A stretch of DNA of 64,000 nt, taken from the NCBI GenBank assembly GCA_965247065.1, contig CBDFGN010000005.1, positions 617,664 to 681,663 on the forward strand, given 5' to 3'. Position numbers and translations under genes: made by a program. Each line of letters opens with the position of its first letter. Positions within the stretch are counted from its first letter, which is position 1. The stretch comes from CBDFGN01 sp965247065. Its GTDB lineage: Bacteria; Bacteroidota; Bacteroidia; Cytophagales; Cyclobacteriaceae. This document shows positions 18,596 to 28,300 of the stretch, one piece after another. The notes beneath the pieces are model-generated. The model was given only the letters and a program-made list of their open reading frames with translations, was not told where the DNA came from and made no database searches.

Positions 18596-19012
18596 GTGAA
18601 AGTTTTGGTTTTGTGTACAGGGAACTCCTGTAGAAGTCAGATTGCCGAAGGGTATTTGAGGTTAATGGGACCTGATGAAATAACGGTTCTAAGCGCAGGC
18701 GTAGAGACACATGGATTAAATCCGAGGGCAGTTCGTGTAATGTATGAAGATGGGATCGACATTTCCGGACAGACGTCAAACCACATTGATGAGTATCGGG
18801 AAGCCCAGTTTGATTATGTTGTTACAGTCTGTGATAACGCCCGTGAAAACTGTCCGTATTTTCCATCGGACGCGCAAATGGTTCACCGGAATTTTCCCGA
18901 TCCGGCCATGGCCACCGGCAACGAAGAGGAGATAATGGGGGAATTTCGTCGCGTTCGGGATTTGATCAAAGCTTACGTTTCTGAGTTCCTACAAAAAGAG
19001 GTAAAGGCATAA
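18596..19012 (+). CDS. arsC: thioredoxin-coupled arsenate reductase / low-Mr phosphatase family
   Basis: The 138-residue cytoplasmic protein has the LMW-phosphatase loop C7-TGNSC-R13-S. It also has C79 and C86 (TVCDNARENCP) at the spacing used by thioredoxin-coupled ArsC for the disulfide relay, and the general-acid aspartate in NFPDPA. It should reduce arsenate to arsenite. No arsenite efflux pump or ArsR lies nearby, so a broader phosphatase role cannot be ruled out. Start is GTG at 18596; the trxA gene of this window could supply reductant. Confidence 0.88.
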   Translation: MKVLVLCTGNSCRSQIAEGYLRLMGPDEITVLSAGVETHGLNPRAVRVMYEDGIDISGQTSNHIDEYREAQFDYVVTVCDNARENCPYFPSDAQMVHRNFPDPAMATGNEEEIMGEFRRVRDLIKAYVSEFLQKEVKA

Positions 19013-19022
19013 TTATCGAAAA

Positions 19023-19544
19023 TTGGATAGCGCTCGGTCCATTGAGGTCAATTATTTGGAAATGCTCCGCGTCGAAGATCATATGCGGTCGAATCAGGCG
19101 GTGGACAACTTCGAAGTTCTGGAAGCCCAGGTCAACCTTCCAATGCTGAATAAGACTTTCTACCAGTGGGTCGGTGAGCCCTGGAAATGGCTGGATAAAC
19201 TTAGTTGGAGCAAAGAGCAGTGGGCCGCATATGTTGAGCGCGAAGAGATGAAGACTTATATTGGATACCATCATGGTACTCCAATAGGATACTTTGAAAT
19301 TGAACTCCAGCCAGGAAGAGAAATACAAATCCTCTATTTCGGATTAATACCCGCATTTATCGGTAAGGGGTTAGGTGGACAATTTCTGTCTAGGACTGTT
19401 GAAATCTGCTGGTTGTATCCAGTGGATCGTGTTTGGTTACACACTTGCACTCTGGATCATCCTTCGGCCATTAAGAACTACTTGAAAAGAGGGTTCAGGA
19501 TCTATAAGACATTGCAAAGAGGGGCCGGACGTGACCAGTCGTAA
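19023..19544 (+). CDS. GNAT-family N-acetyltransferase
   Basis: The product (~173 residues from a TTG, or 160 from the ATG at 19062) has the GNAT acetyl-CoA-binding core: IQILYFGLIPAFIGKGLGGQFL (motif A) followed by RVWLHTCTLDHPSAIKNYLKRGFRIYKT (motif B). N-terminal residues WLDKLSWSKEQWAAYVER resemble small-molecule acetyltransferases of Bacteroidota. Substrate unknown. It follows arsC by 10 bp. Confidence 0.8.
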   Translation: MDSARSIEVNYLEMLRVEDHMRSNQAVDNFEVLEAQVNLPMLNKTFYQWVGEPWKWLDKLSWSKEQWAAYVEREEMKTYIGYHHGTPIGYFEIELQPGREIQILYFGLIPAFIGKGLGGQFLSRTVEICWLYPVDRVWLHTCTLDHPSAIKNYLKRGFRIYKTLQRGAGRDQS

Positions 19545-19783
19545 TTACTCTTCATAATCGGAGTTGCCCCCGATACATTAGTTGGGATTGGGTTGATCAA
19601 AATGCGAGTGCTGGTCGGGCCCCGAATATTGTTCTTCAAGAGGTGTTTCCTGATGGAAAAGGAGTTTCTTGCAAGAGCAACTCGGGCAAGTCCTTGGCCT
19701 TCAAGCATTAGATGATCGGTTTTAAACTATTGCCAAAAAAACGTATCATTAATAGTGATTCCGGCCTCCAAACTAAAATAACC

Positions 19784-20605
19784 ATGATGAAGAATATTTT
19801 AGTCCCGACCGATTTCTCAAAATACGCTGATCAGGCTTACTCGGTAGCCATCAATCTTGCCAAAAAAACCATGGCAGAAGTGCACTTTTTCCACATGGAA
19901 AAATTTGCCGCCGGAATGGATTAACCAGGAAGTAGTTGATCCATCTGTTGCCAGCTATGTTGTGGAGTTGAATAGGAAATTGGACAACTGGGTAAACGGC
20001 ACTCGTCACCAGGGATTAATATCCGAGAAATGGGTTTCGTTCTCTGATAACAGCAATGACATCATTAACTAAATTGAGAAACACGATCATGATTTCGTCA
20101 TTATGGGATCCCATGGATTGGAGGAATTATTCATTGGGTCGTAGGCCCAAAAGGTGGTGCGCTTAATTGCAGTTCCGGTGCTGGTGGTAAAAAACCTTGA
20201 GGCAGATCTGCAGATTTCGAATATCATTTTCGCATCGGATTTTGAAGACGAAGTCAAACGAGCCTTTGAAGAAGTGGTGAAATTTGCCGAAAAGCCGACT
20301 CCAAAATCTATCTATTGTTTATCAATACCCCGGGTAACTTTACGGACTCCACCAAGATCGAAAACAAAATGGACGGCTTCGTGCAGATGAATCCTGAAAG
20401 AGTCGTCTCTACCGATGTGTATAACAGCACTTACGATGTTGAGGAGGGGTTATTGCTATCGTGCAATCAAAAGAATGCCGATGTAATCGCTATGGTGACT
20501 CAAGGACCCCAGGGTTTCATTCGATTGATCCGGAGAAGTATTACCGAAACCATTATAAACTACTCGAAGATACCCGTTTTGAGTTTGCCTATAAGTGAAT
20601 CGTAA
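19784..20605 (+). pseudogene. decayed universal stress protein (two UspA domains)
   Basis: The start MMKNILVPTDFSKYADQAYSVA and the later segments FVIMGSHGLEELFIGS, VVRLIAVPVLVVKNL and SITETIINYSKIPVLSLPI are those of a tandem UspA protein. The frame is broken, however: a shift near 19905, in-frame stops TAA at 20070-20072 and TAG at 20142-20144, and a second shift near 20300-20320. With at least four lesions this is a dead gene. UspA proteins bind ATP and are stress-induced; this copy should make nothing functional. The 19545-19783 stretch before it holds no gene I can support. Confidence 0.85.
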
Positions 20606-20608
20606 GCA

Positions 20609-21334
20609 CTAGTAAGCAAAATTGTATTCAAGATAAAATGGTTTCAGCAGCCGGGTCATTCCAGAGGAATATCGACCTAAATTATCCCGAATTGCCAACT
20701 TGTCTACGGGGATGGGTTGTGTACAATCATCCCGGGAATAACAGCAGATGTTTCTAACAATCCTGGTATGGGCGCGATTTCGGACCTCCAATAAGTGACT
20801 AACCCAAAGTCCTTCGATTTGAGCCAACGCGTGCACTCCTAACAACTCTGATGGAGGTAAAAGAACCCAAAAACGCCCGGTAGACCGCAGGTGCCGGCCC
20901 ACGAAGGCTGTTAATTCCGAAAAGCTCAGCCAAGTCGCATGTCGTGCGCCCGATCGCAATGGGCTCATGGGCCTCAGATGATCGCGATAAAAGGGAGGGT
21001 TACACACAATCATATCATAGTCGTCAATTGGACAAAAATTTTGGACGGCCATTTGGATCAATTCCAAACGCTCTGCCCAGGGACTATTCCTGAAGTTTTC
21101 CTTGGCTTGACCCCCAGCTTGAGATTCTATTTCGAGAGCTTGGATACTGGCTTTAGGATAACGCTGGGCCAGCATCATGGCCAGCAGACCTGTCCCGGTA
21201 CCGATGTCCAGAATATTACCAGGATTGGGATGCATAGCATATGCTCCCAAGACACAGGCATCCGTGCACACCTTCATTTGGCAATTTGATTGCTCGATCC
21301 TAAACTGACGAAATTGAAAAAAAGAATTGCTCAC
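20609..21334 (-). CDS. trmN6: tRNA1(Val) adenine37-N6-methyltransferase
   Basis: The 241-residue Rossmann methyltransferase matches the YfiC/TrmN6 family. It has FRQFRIEQSNCQMKVCTDACVLGAYA at the N-terminus, the SAM loop ILDIGTGTGLLAMML and the N6-adenine catalytic motif NPPF in DMIVCNPPFYRDHL. It methylates A37 next to the anticodon of a valine tRNA. Convergent with the broken usp gene (4 bp apart); a separate aldo/keto reductase lies upstream. Confidence 0.88.
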   Translation of the reverse strand: MSNSFFQFRQFRIEQSNCQMKVCTDACVLGAYAMHPNPGNILDIGTGTGLLAMMLAQRYPKASIQALEIESQAGGQAKENFRNSPWAERLELIQMAVQNFCPIDDYDMIVCNPPFYRDHLRPMSPLRSGARHATWLSFSELTAFVGRHLRSTGRFWVLLPPSELLGVHALAQIEGLWVSHLLEVRNRAHTRIVRNICCYSRDDCTQPIPVDKLAIRDNLGRYSSGMTRLLKPFYLEYNFAY

Positions 21335-21359
21335 CGGTGTCAGTTCTTAGTTCCGGCAC

Positions 21360-22190
21360 TTAGAAGTCAAAGTTATTTGGATCTGGTCCGAATCTTTGAC
21401 CACGGTCTAGTTCATTCAGGCGGGCCATGTCCTCATCCGATAGTTGAAAATCATACAGATCGGCATTTTCTGCGAGCCTGTTTTTGTTCACCGTTTTCGG
21501 TATAGCCACAACGCCATGCTGCAGGGCCCATCGAAGCGCTACTTGCGCGGGCGTTTTATTGTACTTGTAACCCAGTTCTTGTATCAATGACACGTCCACT
21601 ATCTGACCTTTCATCAGCGGGCTCCAAGCCTCCACTTGTAACTTGGCCTGGCGACAGAATGCGTGGAGATCAGATTGCATCAGGTAGGGGTGAAATTCAA
21701 TTTGGTTGACCATCGGTTGAACCTCAACCTGTGGCAGCAGGGTCTCAAGGTGCTTGATCATAAAATTGCTCACCCCGATCGCTTTAGCCTTGCCCTTTTG
21801 ATATAACTCTTCGAGCGCCTTCCAACTATCAATAAATTTCCCCTTCACAGGCCAGTGGATCAAATACAGATCAACCGTATCGGTACCCAACCTTGCACAG
21901 CTTTCATCAAGTGCGGATATTGGGCTCGGGTATCCCTGATCCGAGTTCCACAATTTGGTGGTTAGAAATATTTCTTCTCTGGCAACACCGGACCTCCCTA
22001 TCGCGGTTCCAACTCCTCTCTCGTTTTGATAAATCATGGCAGTATCGATATGGCGGTAACCCAACTCCAACGCAGTGGATACTGCGCTTTCCACCTCACC
22101 CCCCTCTTTGCTCTTCCACACGCCCAAGCCCAGCCGAGGCATTCGAACGCCATTATTTAGAATCACATAATCTGAAATGCTAGTGGCCAT
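21360..22190 (-). CDS. aldo/keto reductase
   Basis: The 276-residue protein is a complete AKR-family NADPH oxidoreductase with the tetrad D49, Y54, K79 and H112 (YRHIDTAMIYQNERGVG, FLTTKLW, DLYLIHWPVKG). It also has the cofactor-binding segment AIPKTVNKNRLAEN near the C-terminus. It resembles 2,5-diketo-gluconate reductase/methylglyoxal reductase-type AKRs; the substrate cannot be read. It is divergent from the disrupted folA. Confidence 0.9.
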   Translation of the reverse strand: MATSISDYVILNNGVRMPRLGLGVWKSKEGGEVESAVSTALELGYRHIDTAMIYQNERGVGTAIGRSGVAREEIFLTTKLWNSDQGYPSPISALDESCARLGTDTVDLYLIHWPVKGKFIDSWKALEELYQKGKAKAIGVSNFMIKHLETLLPQVEVQPMVNQIEFHPYLMQSDLHAFCRQAKLQVEAWSPLMKGQIVDVSLIQELGYKYNKTPAQVALRWALQHGVVAIPKTVNKNRLAENADLYDFQLSDEDMARLNELDRGQRFGPDPNNFDF

Positions 22191-22279
22191 CTTCGGTTTT
22201 TTCGGTTTTGCCTTGAATATAATTCTATTAGCTTATTAACCGCAAAGGGTTTACTTTATTCTACCCCATTCAAAAGCTG

Positions 22280-22543
22280 ATGATCATCATCATCTCCGCA
22301 ATGGCATCTAACCGGGTCATTGGTAAAGATGGCCAATTACCATGGAATGTTCCTGAGGAATATGAACAGTACCTGAATTTAGTAAATGACCAAACGGTGT
22401 TGATGGGCAGGCGATCCTACGAAATATTCAAAATCGACCTAACCAGCAAATACAACCTGGTAATCAGCCGACACCAGTCCGAGATTGAAGGAGCCAGGGT
22501 TTATTCCGGCATTTCCTCTGCTATCGAGGCTGCCAGGCGATTT
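22280..22543 (+). pseudogene. folA: dihydrofolate reductase, 5' half (interrupted by IS110)
   Basis: The first ~88 codons are a standard DHFR N-terminus: IISAMASNRVIGKDGQLPWNVPEEYEQYL, TVLMGRRSYEIF and YNLVISRHQ. Family sense stops after EAARR, where the insertion-sequence DNA begins. The remaining third of the enzyme resumes at 24885. DHFR makes tetrahydrofolate for thymidylate, purine and methionine synthesis, so loss implies ThyX, a second DHFR or another reductase elsewhere in the genome. Confidence 0.9.
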
Positions 22544-22550
22544 CTAAGGA

Positions 22551-23558
22551 TTAAACAAGGGCATGCTTATAAATTTTTTCATATTTCCTATTTTCTCTTA
22601 CACAAGCAAATACTCGGTGGATGATTTTGTTTCTTACAGCATTAAGTACAGCCATTTTATTCTTGCCTTCCTCTACTTTTCTTAGGTAATAATCTCTTAA
22701 TTCTCCTTTACCAGAGATGGCTGACATAGCCGCCAAGTGTAGTAGTACTTTCATCGACTTGTCTGCCCTGTGTGACACTCTGGCCCTGCTGCGAATCGTT
22801 TTCCCTGAATCGTATTGGAAAGGGGCTACTCCGCAATGACAGGCCATCTTTTTTGGGTCAGTGATCTGTTTAAACTCGTTAGTGACTACCAGGGTATTGA
22901 TAGCTACAATCTGCCCTACTCTGCTTACCGATGTAATCAGTTGATAAAGTTGTTTAAGATGATGGTCCCCATCAATGAGCTGCTGGATTTTCTGTTCCAC
23001 TTCTTTGAGTTGTTTTTCTATTTTGGCTATAACAGGTCGAAGTAGTTTATCATGTTCCTTTGCCCATTGTTTATTACCAAACTGCTTGTCTTCCTGTAGA
23101 GGATCAAGTAGCCTCTTTTTGGAAGTAAGTAGTCTTTTCCTGAGACGGATCATAGATTTCAATTGATTGACAACCTCTCTGGGAGCTTCCCACAGCCTTA
23201 CTTTATCCCTTTTAGCATAAGCATACTCAGAAATTCTTAAGGCATCTAAAGCATCATTTTTACCTCGTTCCAACGCATGGTGTGCTTTGATTACTGCTGC
23301 GTTTTCTAACCAAACTGCCATGTTCTTTTCAACCACAAATTCCAATAAAGGGTTACAGTAGATACCCGTATGCTCAAGACATAATAACCAGTGGATCTGA
23401 TCGGTCTCTACTTCTTTTAGTAATCTTTTGTAAAACAGATTGATCCCTTTTTTATCGTTACTTACCAGCAAGTGGAACAACTTTTTGCCTTCAGCAATCA
23501 CTACAAAATCCAGAACCTCTTTAGACACATCTACGCCAATAAATACTTTATACTTCAT
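22551..23558 (-). CDS. IS110-family transposase (DEDD RuvC-like plus serine domain)
   Basis: About 335 residues from the ATG at 23558 (an upstream start at 23591 is possible). The N-terminus FIGVDVSKEVLDFVV carries the first Asp of the RuvC-like DEDD catalytic domain. LLCLEHTGIYCNPLLEF, KNDALDALRISEYA and the C-terminal Transposase_20 region (ACHCGVAPFQYDSGKTIRSRARVSHRADKSMKVLLHLAAMSAI) are characteristic. The serine in the C-terminal domain acts as nucleophile in IS110 recombinases. The reading frame is intact, but the 5' non-coding end is interrupted. Confidence 0.93.
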   Translation of the reverse strand: MKYKVFIGVDVSKEVLDFVVIAEGKKLFHLLVSNDKKGINLFYKRLLKEVETDQIHWLLCLEHTGIYCNPLLEFVVEKNMAVWLENAAVIKAHHALERGKNDALDALRISEYAYAKRDKVRLWEAPREVVNQLKSMIRLRKRLLTSKKRLLDPLQEDKQFGNKQWAKEHDKLLRPVIAKIEKQLKEVEQKIQQLIDGDHHLKQLYQLITSVSRVGQIVAINTLVVTNEFKQITDPKKMACHCGVAPFQYDSGKTIRSRARVSHRADKSMKVLLHLAAMSAISGKGELRDYYLRKVEEGKNKMAVLNAVRNKIIHRVFACVRENRKYEKIYKHALV

Positions 23559-23669
23559 AACTTTATTATTGATTAAAAAACAGGTCAACACACTTAAACA
23601 CGATCAAACCCTTGATAATGGATCTTATCCTTCGCTGGATATTCCTAATTTCTAAATGATGCTTGTTTA

Positions 23670-24700
23670 ACGTGAGTTCGACAATAAGGAATGATTAAAG
23701 AGCGAGAAAGAGTTGACCGGTGTCCTGGTAGTTCAATTTGATTGAGGGCTTTTTTTCGCAAAAGTTGTAAGCGATTAAAGCCGAGAAAAGGTTGGTAAGG
23801 AAATTAGTTGGGCTCCTGTGCCTGGAGTGTTCAATCTGGAAGATGTTTTTAAGTTGATCAATGATAGTCTCACAAATAGCCCTTTTACGGAGCATTATAG
23901 CATCCATGATGGGGGTTAAGGATGAGGACTTCATATTGCGTTTGAGTTTGGTTATCAGATGGACTCCGCGGAAGAACAGATTTTTAAAAAGTTCCTTACT
24001 GATGTAGCCTTTATCACCAAAGAGCTTTCCGAATAATTTCTTAATAAACCGTTCAATTTTAAGAGGCTTTCTGTCATCCACATTGCCCGGTGTGAGCATA
24101 AAATCGATGATTTCACCCGTATCAGCAGTGATAAGATGGAGCTTAAACCCGTAGAACCATCCGATGGAACAATGGCCTCTTTTAGCTAACCCTTCAAATA
24201 CTTTATGGTTATGGATCCGTCTGTTATGACAGACCCTTAACGGAGTGCTGTCTATAAAACTTATACCTGTACACTGTCCAGTCCCTTGTGTTTTCAGATA
24301 AATAGCCATTGGCAGAAGACTTCCACTACAAAGTTCTACCATTCGGTTATAGCTTACCACATCAGGAAAGAAGGAGCGCAAGTGGCCACAAACGTATGTG
24401 TTGTAAAAGGTCTTGAAATTTCGATATCCTGAGATCTGGAACAAGACCTGTATAGTCATTACTTCGGATAAAGAAAGCTTACCAGGTTTGTTGCGCTTTT
24501 TACTTCCCAGCAATCTTTTTTCCAATTTTGGGACAAAATCCAGACAAAAATCGTCAATGGAACAAAAAATTTCAGTAATTTTAGTAGCAGTTAACATAGG
24601 CAGAAATATTAGTTATTTTGTTGATTGTCAATGACTTAATATACTAATTTTCTGCCTTTTTTCTATCAATAAACTACTCTATTTTATATCGAACTCACGT
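23670..24700 (-). mobile_element. IS982-family element, copy 1 (inside the IS110)
   Basis: A 1031-bp element bounded by ACGTGAGTTCGA inverted ends and flanked by a 7-bp target duplication TTGTTTA (23663-23669 and 24701-24707). It is nearly identical to the copy at 44063-45093, in opposite orientation. Insertion is into the 5' non-coding DNA of the IS110 element, so it came second. Confidence 0.95.
23695..24597 (-). CDS. IS982-family transposase, copy 1
   Basis: The intact 300-residue DDE transposase has SIDDFCLDFVPKLEK at the start and the IS982 signatures ISGYRNFKTFYNTYV, FPDVVSYNRMVEL, IDSTPLRVCHNRRIHNHKVFEGLAKRGH and TPGNVDDRKPLKIERF with LFGDKGYISKEL. It differs from the second copy by one residue (Ser instead of Pro in RGHCxIGWFYG). 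The intact frame suggests a recently active element. Confidence 0.95.
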   Translation of the reverse strand: MLTATKITEIFCSIDDFCLDFVPKLEKRLLGSKKRNKPGKLSLSEVMTIQVLFQISGYRNFKTFYNTYVCGHLRSFFPDVVSYNRMVELCSGSLLPMAIYLKTQGTGQCTGISFIDSTPLRVCHNRRIHNHKVFEGLAKRGHCSIGWFYGFKLHLITADTGEIIDFMLTPGNVDDRKPLKIERFIKKLFGKLFGDKGYISKELFKNLFFRGVHLITKLKRNMKSSSLTPIMDAIMLRKRAICETIIDQLKNIFQIEHSRHRSPTNFLTNLFSALIAYNFCEKKPSIKLNYQDTGQLFLAL

Positions 24701-24884
24701 TTGTTTAAGTAACCGACAGAGGATTGAATCGCACGATGGGTCTTACCCTGGCAGGCAGATAATTCGCCTCTGTCGGTGTTGACTTTTTAAAGTTATCCAC
24801 CTTGTCCACAAGTTATGAGTCTCCCCCAGACCCCCTCATAGGGGTAATAGCAATAATATTGAAATAATCATATCTTGTAAATCT

Positions 24885-25088
24885 AAAGGGCTTGGCAGGA
24901 GAGTTTTTGTGGCCGGAGGAGCTTCGATCTACTCCCAGACTTTGCCCTATGCGGACAGGATGTACATCTCCTATATAAAGGGAGACTACGAAGGGGATGC
25001 ATTCTTTCCCGAATTTGATCCCAGTGACTGGCAAACCCTGGAATCCATAGATCGCGAACGATTTCGCTTTGTGATTTACCGTCGCTGA
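24885..25088 (+). pseudogene. folA: dihydrofolate reductase, 3' part
   Basis: The plus strand resumes DHFR sequence with GRRVFVAGGASIYSQTLPYA, then DRMYISYIKGDYEGDAFFPEF and a stop at 25086-25088 after RFRFVIYRR. This is the C-terminal third of the gene that starts at 22280. The two parts are separated by 2.3 kb of nested insertion sequences. The 217 bp to the next gene (25089-25305) holds nothing recognisable. Confidence 0.88.
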
Positions 25089-25305
25089 TTCAGCCCTCTC
25101 ATTGGATCTGTAACGTCGCTTCCTCAAGAAAGTTGAGTTGGGTCACCAAGACCCGGAATCTAGTTTTCTCGTGCTGTAGGTCTCATATCCTATCAGTCCG
25201 TAGGGCTCAATAGTAGGGATAAGTCTTCTGCATATGCCTTTTCCAACCAATCCATTGACACTTCAACCTCCCTTAAGAATCAGTAATTTAGCCACGGTAG
25301 CGGGA

Positions 25306-28300
25306 TTAATTTGAGAGGCTTGAAGATCTTCCAATTTCACACCATTGCCCAAGGCAAATCCTCCAAATGACTTTTCTGTTTCTTTTCAGGATTAGGTAGC
25401 CACTCAGCAGTGCCAAGGCTAAAACGATCAGTAGGACATAGGATCGACTGGTTTGTTTATCAAGCGGAGCGGTATTCCCGAAAGCCACAAAAGCCGCCCA
25501 GTTAGAAGGATGAGCCGCGGCCCCGATGGAGTTATTCAGGTATACTATTTTGGCGGTTTGCAATGATCGATCTACGGATTCCCCTGCGATTAAGTTTTGA
25601 CACAGGGTCGATATTAGTTTGTAGGTTGTGTTATCATTAATTTTCCAAAAGGTGGAAATCAGACTTGGGTTCCCCGAATATGCAAATGCCCGAGCCATGC
25701 TGAACATTCCTTCCCCGGAGTAATATTTACCCATCCCGGTTTCACAGGCGCTCAATATGACCAGCCGAGCGTTTAGAGGCATGTTGTAAAGCTCATGAGG
25801 ATGCAAGGAACCGTCGTTGGCGGTGTCTTGATTGTTTCGGAAAACCAGCTTGGTTTCCGAAAAAGCATCTTGCCCTCCCTCTCCGTGGATAGCTAAGTGC
25901 AGGATGCCATATCCGGGAGCATTGATTTTGAAATTGGTTTCGGTTGCATCCTCTCCCCAATAGAACTCGCCGTCCATCAACGAAGCAATGGCCTTCAGCT
26001 CCTTGGCAGCTCCGGGCAGCTCATCATATCCCATACCCCTCAGGATTTCCAGGCTTCCAGTTTTTACATTAGCGGCGCTCTGGTCAGAATAACTAAACGC
26101 CAAGAGCCCATTTGACCAATTCCTGGTCCCGGTGGTGCTGTTCTTGAAATACAGATTTGCTGAATAGGAATAGCTGGTGGGAAATTCTAGTAGAAGATAC
26201 GGCAATTGAAACCAGTCCTCATAGGACTTGCCTTCCTCCGACACGAGGGCCTCAAAGGGTATTCGTGCCAAAAGGCCATCACCTACCACCAAAAGCCTCT
26301 TAATTGGTACGTCAGTTGAAATTAGAGGTTTCAAAAGTTTCTGGTATAGCCGGTAACCGATTTGGGTAAATTCTTCGACCCTTGCGGGGTCCGTTTCTAG
26401 GTCTGAAGGGATCGTGCTTACCTCAGCCAGAAATTGATGAACGTCGCCCAAATAATCGCGATCTGACCGAATCCTCGTAAATGCGAATTGTTCTCCAGCA
26501 ATGGATAAGCCATAAATGGCGCTATCTCCCCAGAAGAACTCCACTAGAGTAGTTTCCCTTTCCATTAACAGCTCCTGCATGCCTGAGAATCCTATTGTAT
26601 CCAGGTTATATTTAATTTCGAAGTAATTAGGGTAGGAAGATTGCAGCAATTCTTTTAGCAGATCTTGTTTTCGGGAGGTTCTGAAAATCCCTTCTTCCAG
26701 CTCACGTATTCTAGGTTTCGATACGATCTCAAGCTTTTTCTCTCTTCCCAATTCGAATTGCAATTCGCCCATTCTTTCCTTTAAGTCCGTCTCCATTTGT
26801 CTGATGCTGTCCGGAATCCCAGCCAGGTTGAATGCCTCGGCATTATTTAAGGATTCCAGCAGTAACATTGACTTGCTTTTCTCCATAAACTCGAAAGCCA
26901 GATGCCTATAATGGCGATCGCCGGATTTATTAAACAGCCAATAAACACAGTCCAGGGAATTTTCAAAGATGCCTTTTTGCTCCTTAGCAAGGAATAGCTT
27001 CGACCCCTCCGTTTCATAAGATCGGCGGTTGAGGGAAATTGTGTATTGAGCATGAAGGTAGTTTTCAAGCGAGATTTTCAGAATATCAATTTTTTCGGGA
27101 TCCAGCAAATACATCTTCTTCAGCAAATCACCCTTGGCCTTGAAGATTCGGGAAAGCTGTGCATTGTCGTTAATCAATTCTTTCGGGGGAATGTCATAGG
27201 CCCCAGAGGAGCTGAATTCCGGGATTGATTGGACTAGAGATTGATGATAAATTGACAGTGCGGAATCGTAGTAATTGCGGAGAACAAAATGTTCGCCTAA
27301 GAAGAGCATTGCCTCGATAGTTCGGGGATGGAATTTGCCATAAAAGCCCTCTCGGATTTCAAGGGACTTTCGGTAGTAAGATCTGGCTGAATCCCATTGC
27401 TTAAGTTCATCCAGGCCCAAACCAATATTTATCAGGTTGTCGGCAATTCTACCTGCATTTAGCTCGGGTTCCTTCAAGTTGATTTCCAGGGACTTCTTGA
27501 AGGACTCATTCGCCAGATCCAAGTCCCCTTTGGACTGATAGGTCACTCCCAGCGTGTTATGGTAGTACCCCAACATATCATCCTCGGGACCCAGAGTACT
27601 TGAGGTCAGAGTGATGGCGCGGTTTGAATACTCAATGGCTGCGTCATATTCGTTCTTATGTAAATAATTGTTGGCGATCGCAATGTATATATTGGTCAGC
27701 TTGTGGATGTCGGCAGGCGGAGATCTCTCGTAAATCTGCACGGCCTGAGAGGCAAAGGCAATTCCACGGTCAAAATCGCCCTTTAACCTCTGGGTAGCTG
27801 CCAAGCTGTAATAGCACTCTGCCAATACGTGGCTATAAGGAGGAAGGAGTTTGTCCCAAATCCGTAGGGCTTGGAAGAAATAATCTTCAGCTTTCTGATA
27901 GTCATCGTCTCCAAAACGAGATACGTTTCCTAATGCGAAGTAACTGGCGGCCACTTCCAAGGAAAATTCGCCAGTCCTTGCAAGCCGGATCTTCAAAGCC
28001 TTGTGATGAACCGTTAATGCCCCCGCCATATCTTCGGAGCTATAGAGGAGTTCTCCGTAGTGGAAATATAAATCGCCAATCAGTATGTGGTCGGGTCCCA
28101 ACTTTTCAGGTCCCCTGACCAGCAAGCGGTCTACCACCTCAAAACCACTCGCAAATTCACGGGTTTCATAGCGGATGCGGACCACCTCGTTCAACGCAGC
28201 TACATAACCCAGCCAGTCAGCTTTTTTTTCATAGTCTTCTGCCGCCTTCTCAAATTCCCTTAGTGACTCGGCCAAATTGTTGTAGGCACTTAGCCCGTAA

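Larger units (their letters stand above)
23593..24776 (-). ncRNA. putative IS110 bridge-RNA region, interrupted by IS982
   Basis: The 5' non-coding end of the IS110 element shows two paired structures on the minus strand. One is a perfect 10-bp stem CCGACAGAGG/CCTCTGTCGG (24776-24767 with 24722-24713) closing a 44-nt loop. The other is an 8-bp stem CTTAAACA/TGTTTAAG (24709-24702 with 23600-23593) closing a ~62-nt loop once IS982 is removed. Two successive large loops upstream of the recombinase is the known organisation of bridge RNAs (target-binding and donor-binding loops). IS982 sits in the base of the second stem. The RNA assignment is an inference from family knowledge; no covariance search was possible. 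Confidence 0.5.
22544..24884 (-). mobile_element. IS110-family insertion sequence, itself split by IS982
   Basis: The element sits inside folA. Its ends are placed where folA similarity stops (left, ~22538-22545) and resumes (right, ~24880-24885); both junctions share TCTAA. No inverted repeats or target duplication of normal size were found, as expected for IS110. Without the nested 1031-bp IS982 and its 7-bp duplication the element is about 1.3 kb, the usual size. The transposase is on the minus strand with almost no 3' non-coding DNA and ~320 bp of 5' non-coding DNA, the layout of the IS110 (not IS1111) group. End positions are uncertain by a few bases. Confidence 0.8.

Noticed and set aside
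19502..19708. 68-residue minus-strand frame between the acetyltransferase and usp genes
   Set aside because: Overlaps the acetyltransferase C-terminus, lacks recognisable motifs and has no supporting context.
24813..25127. 104-residue minus-strand frame near the IS junction
   Set aside because: Antisense to the genuine folA 3' part, which matches DHFR residue by residue.
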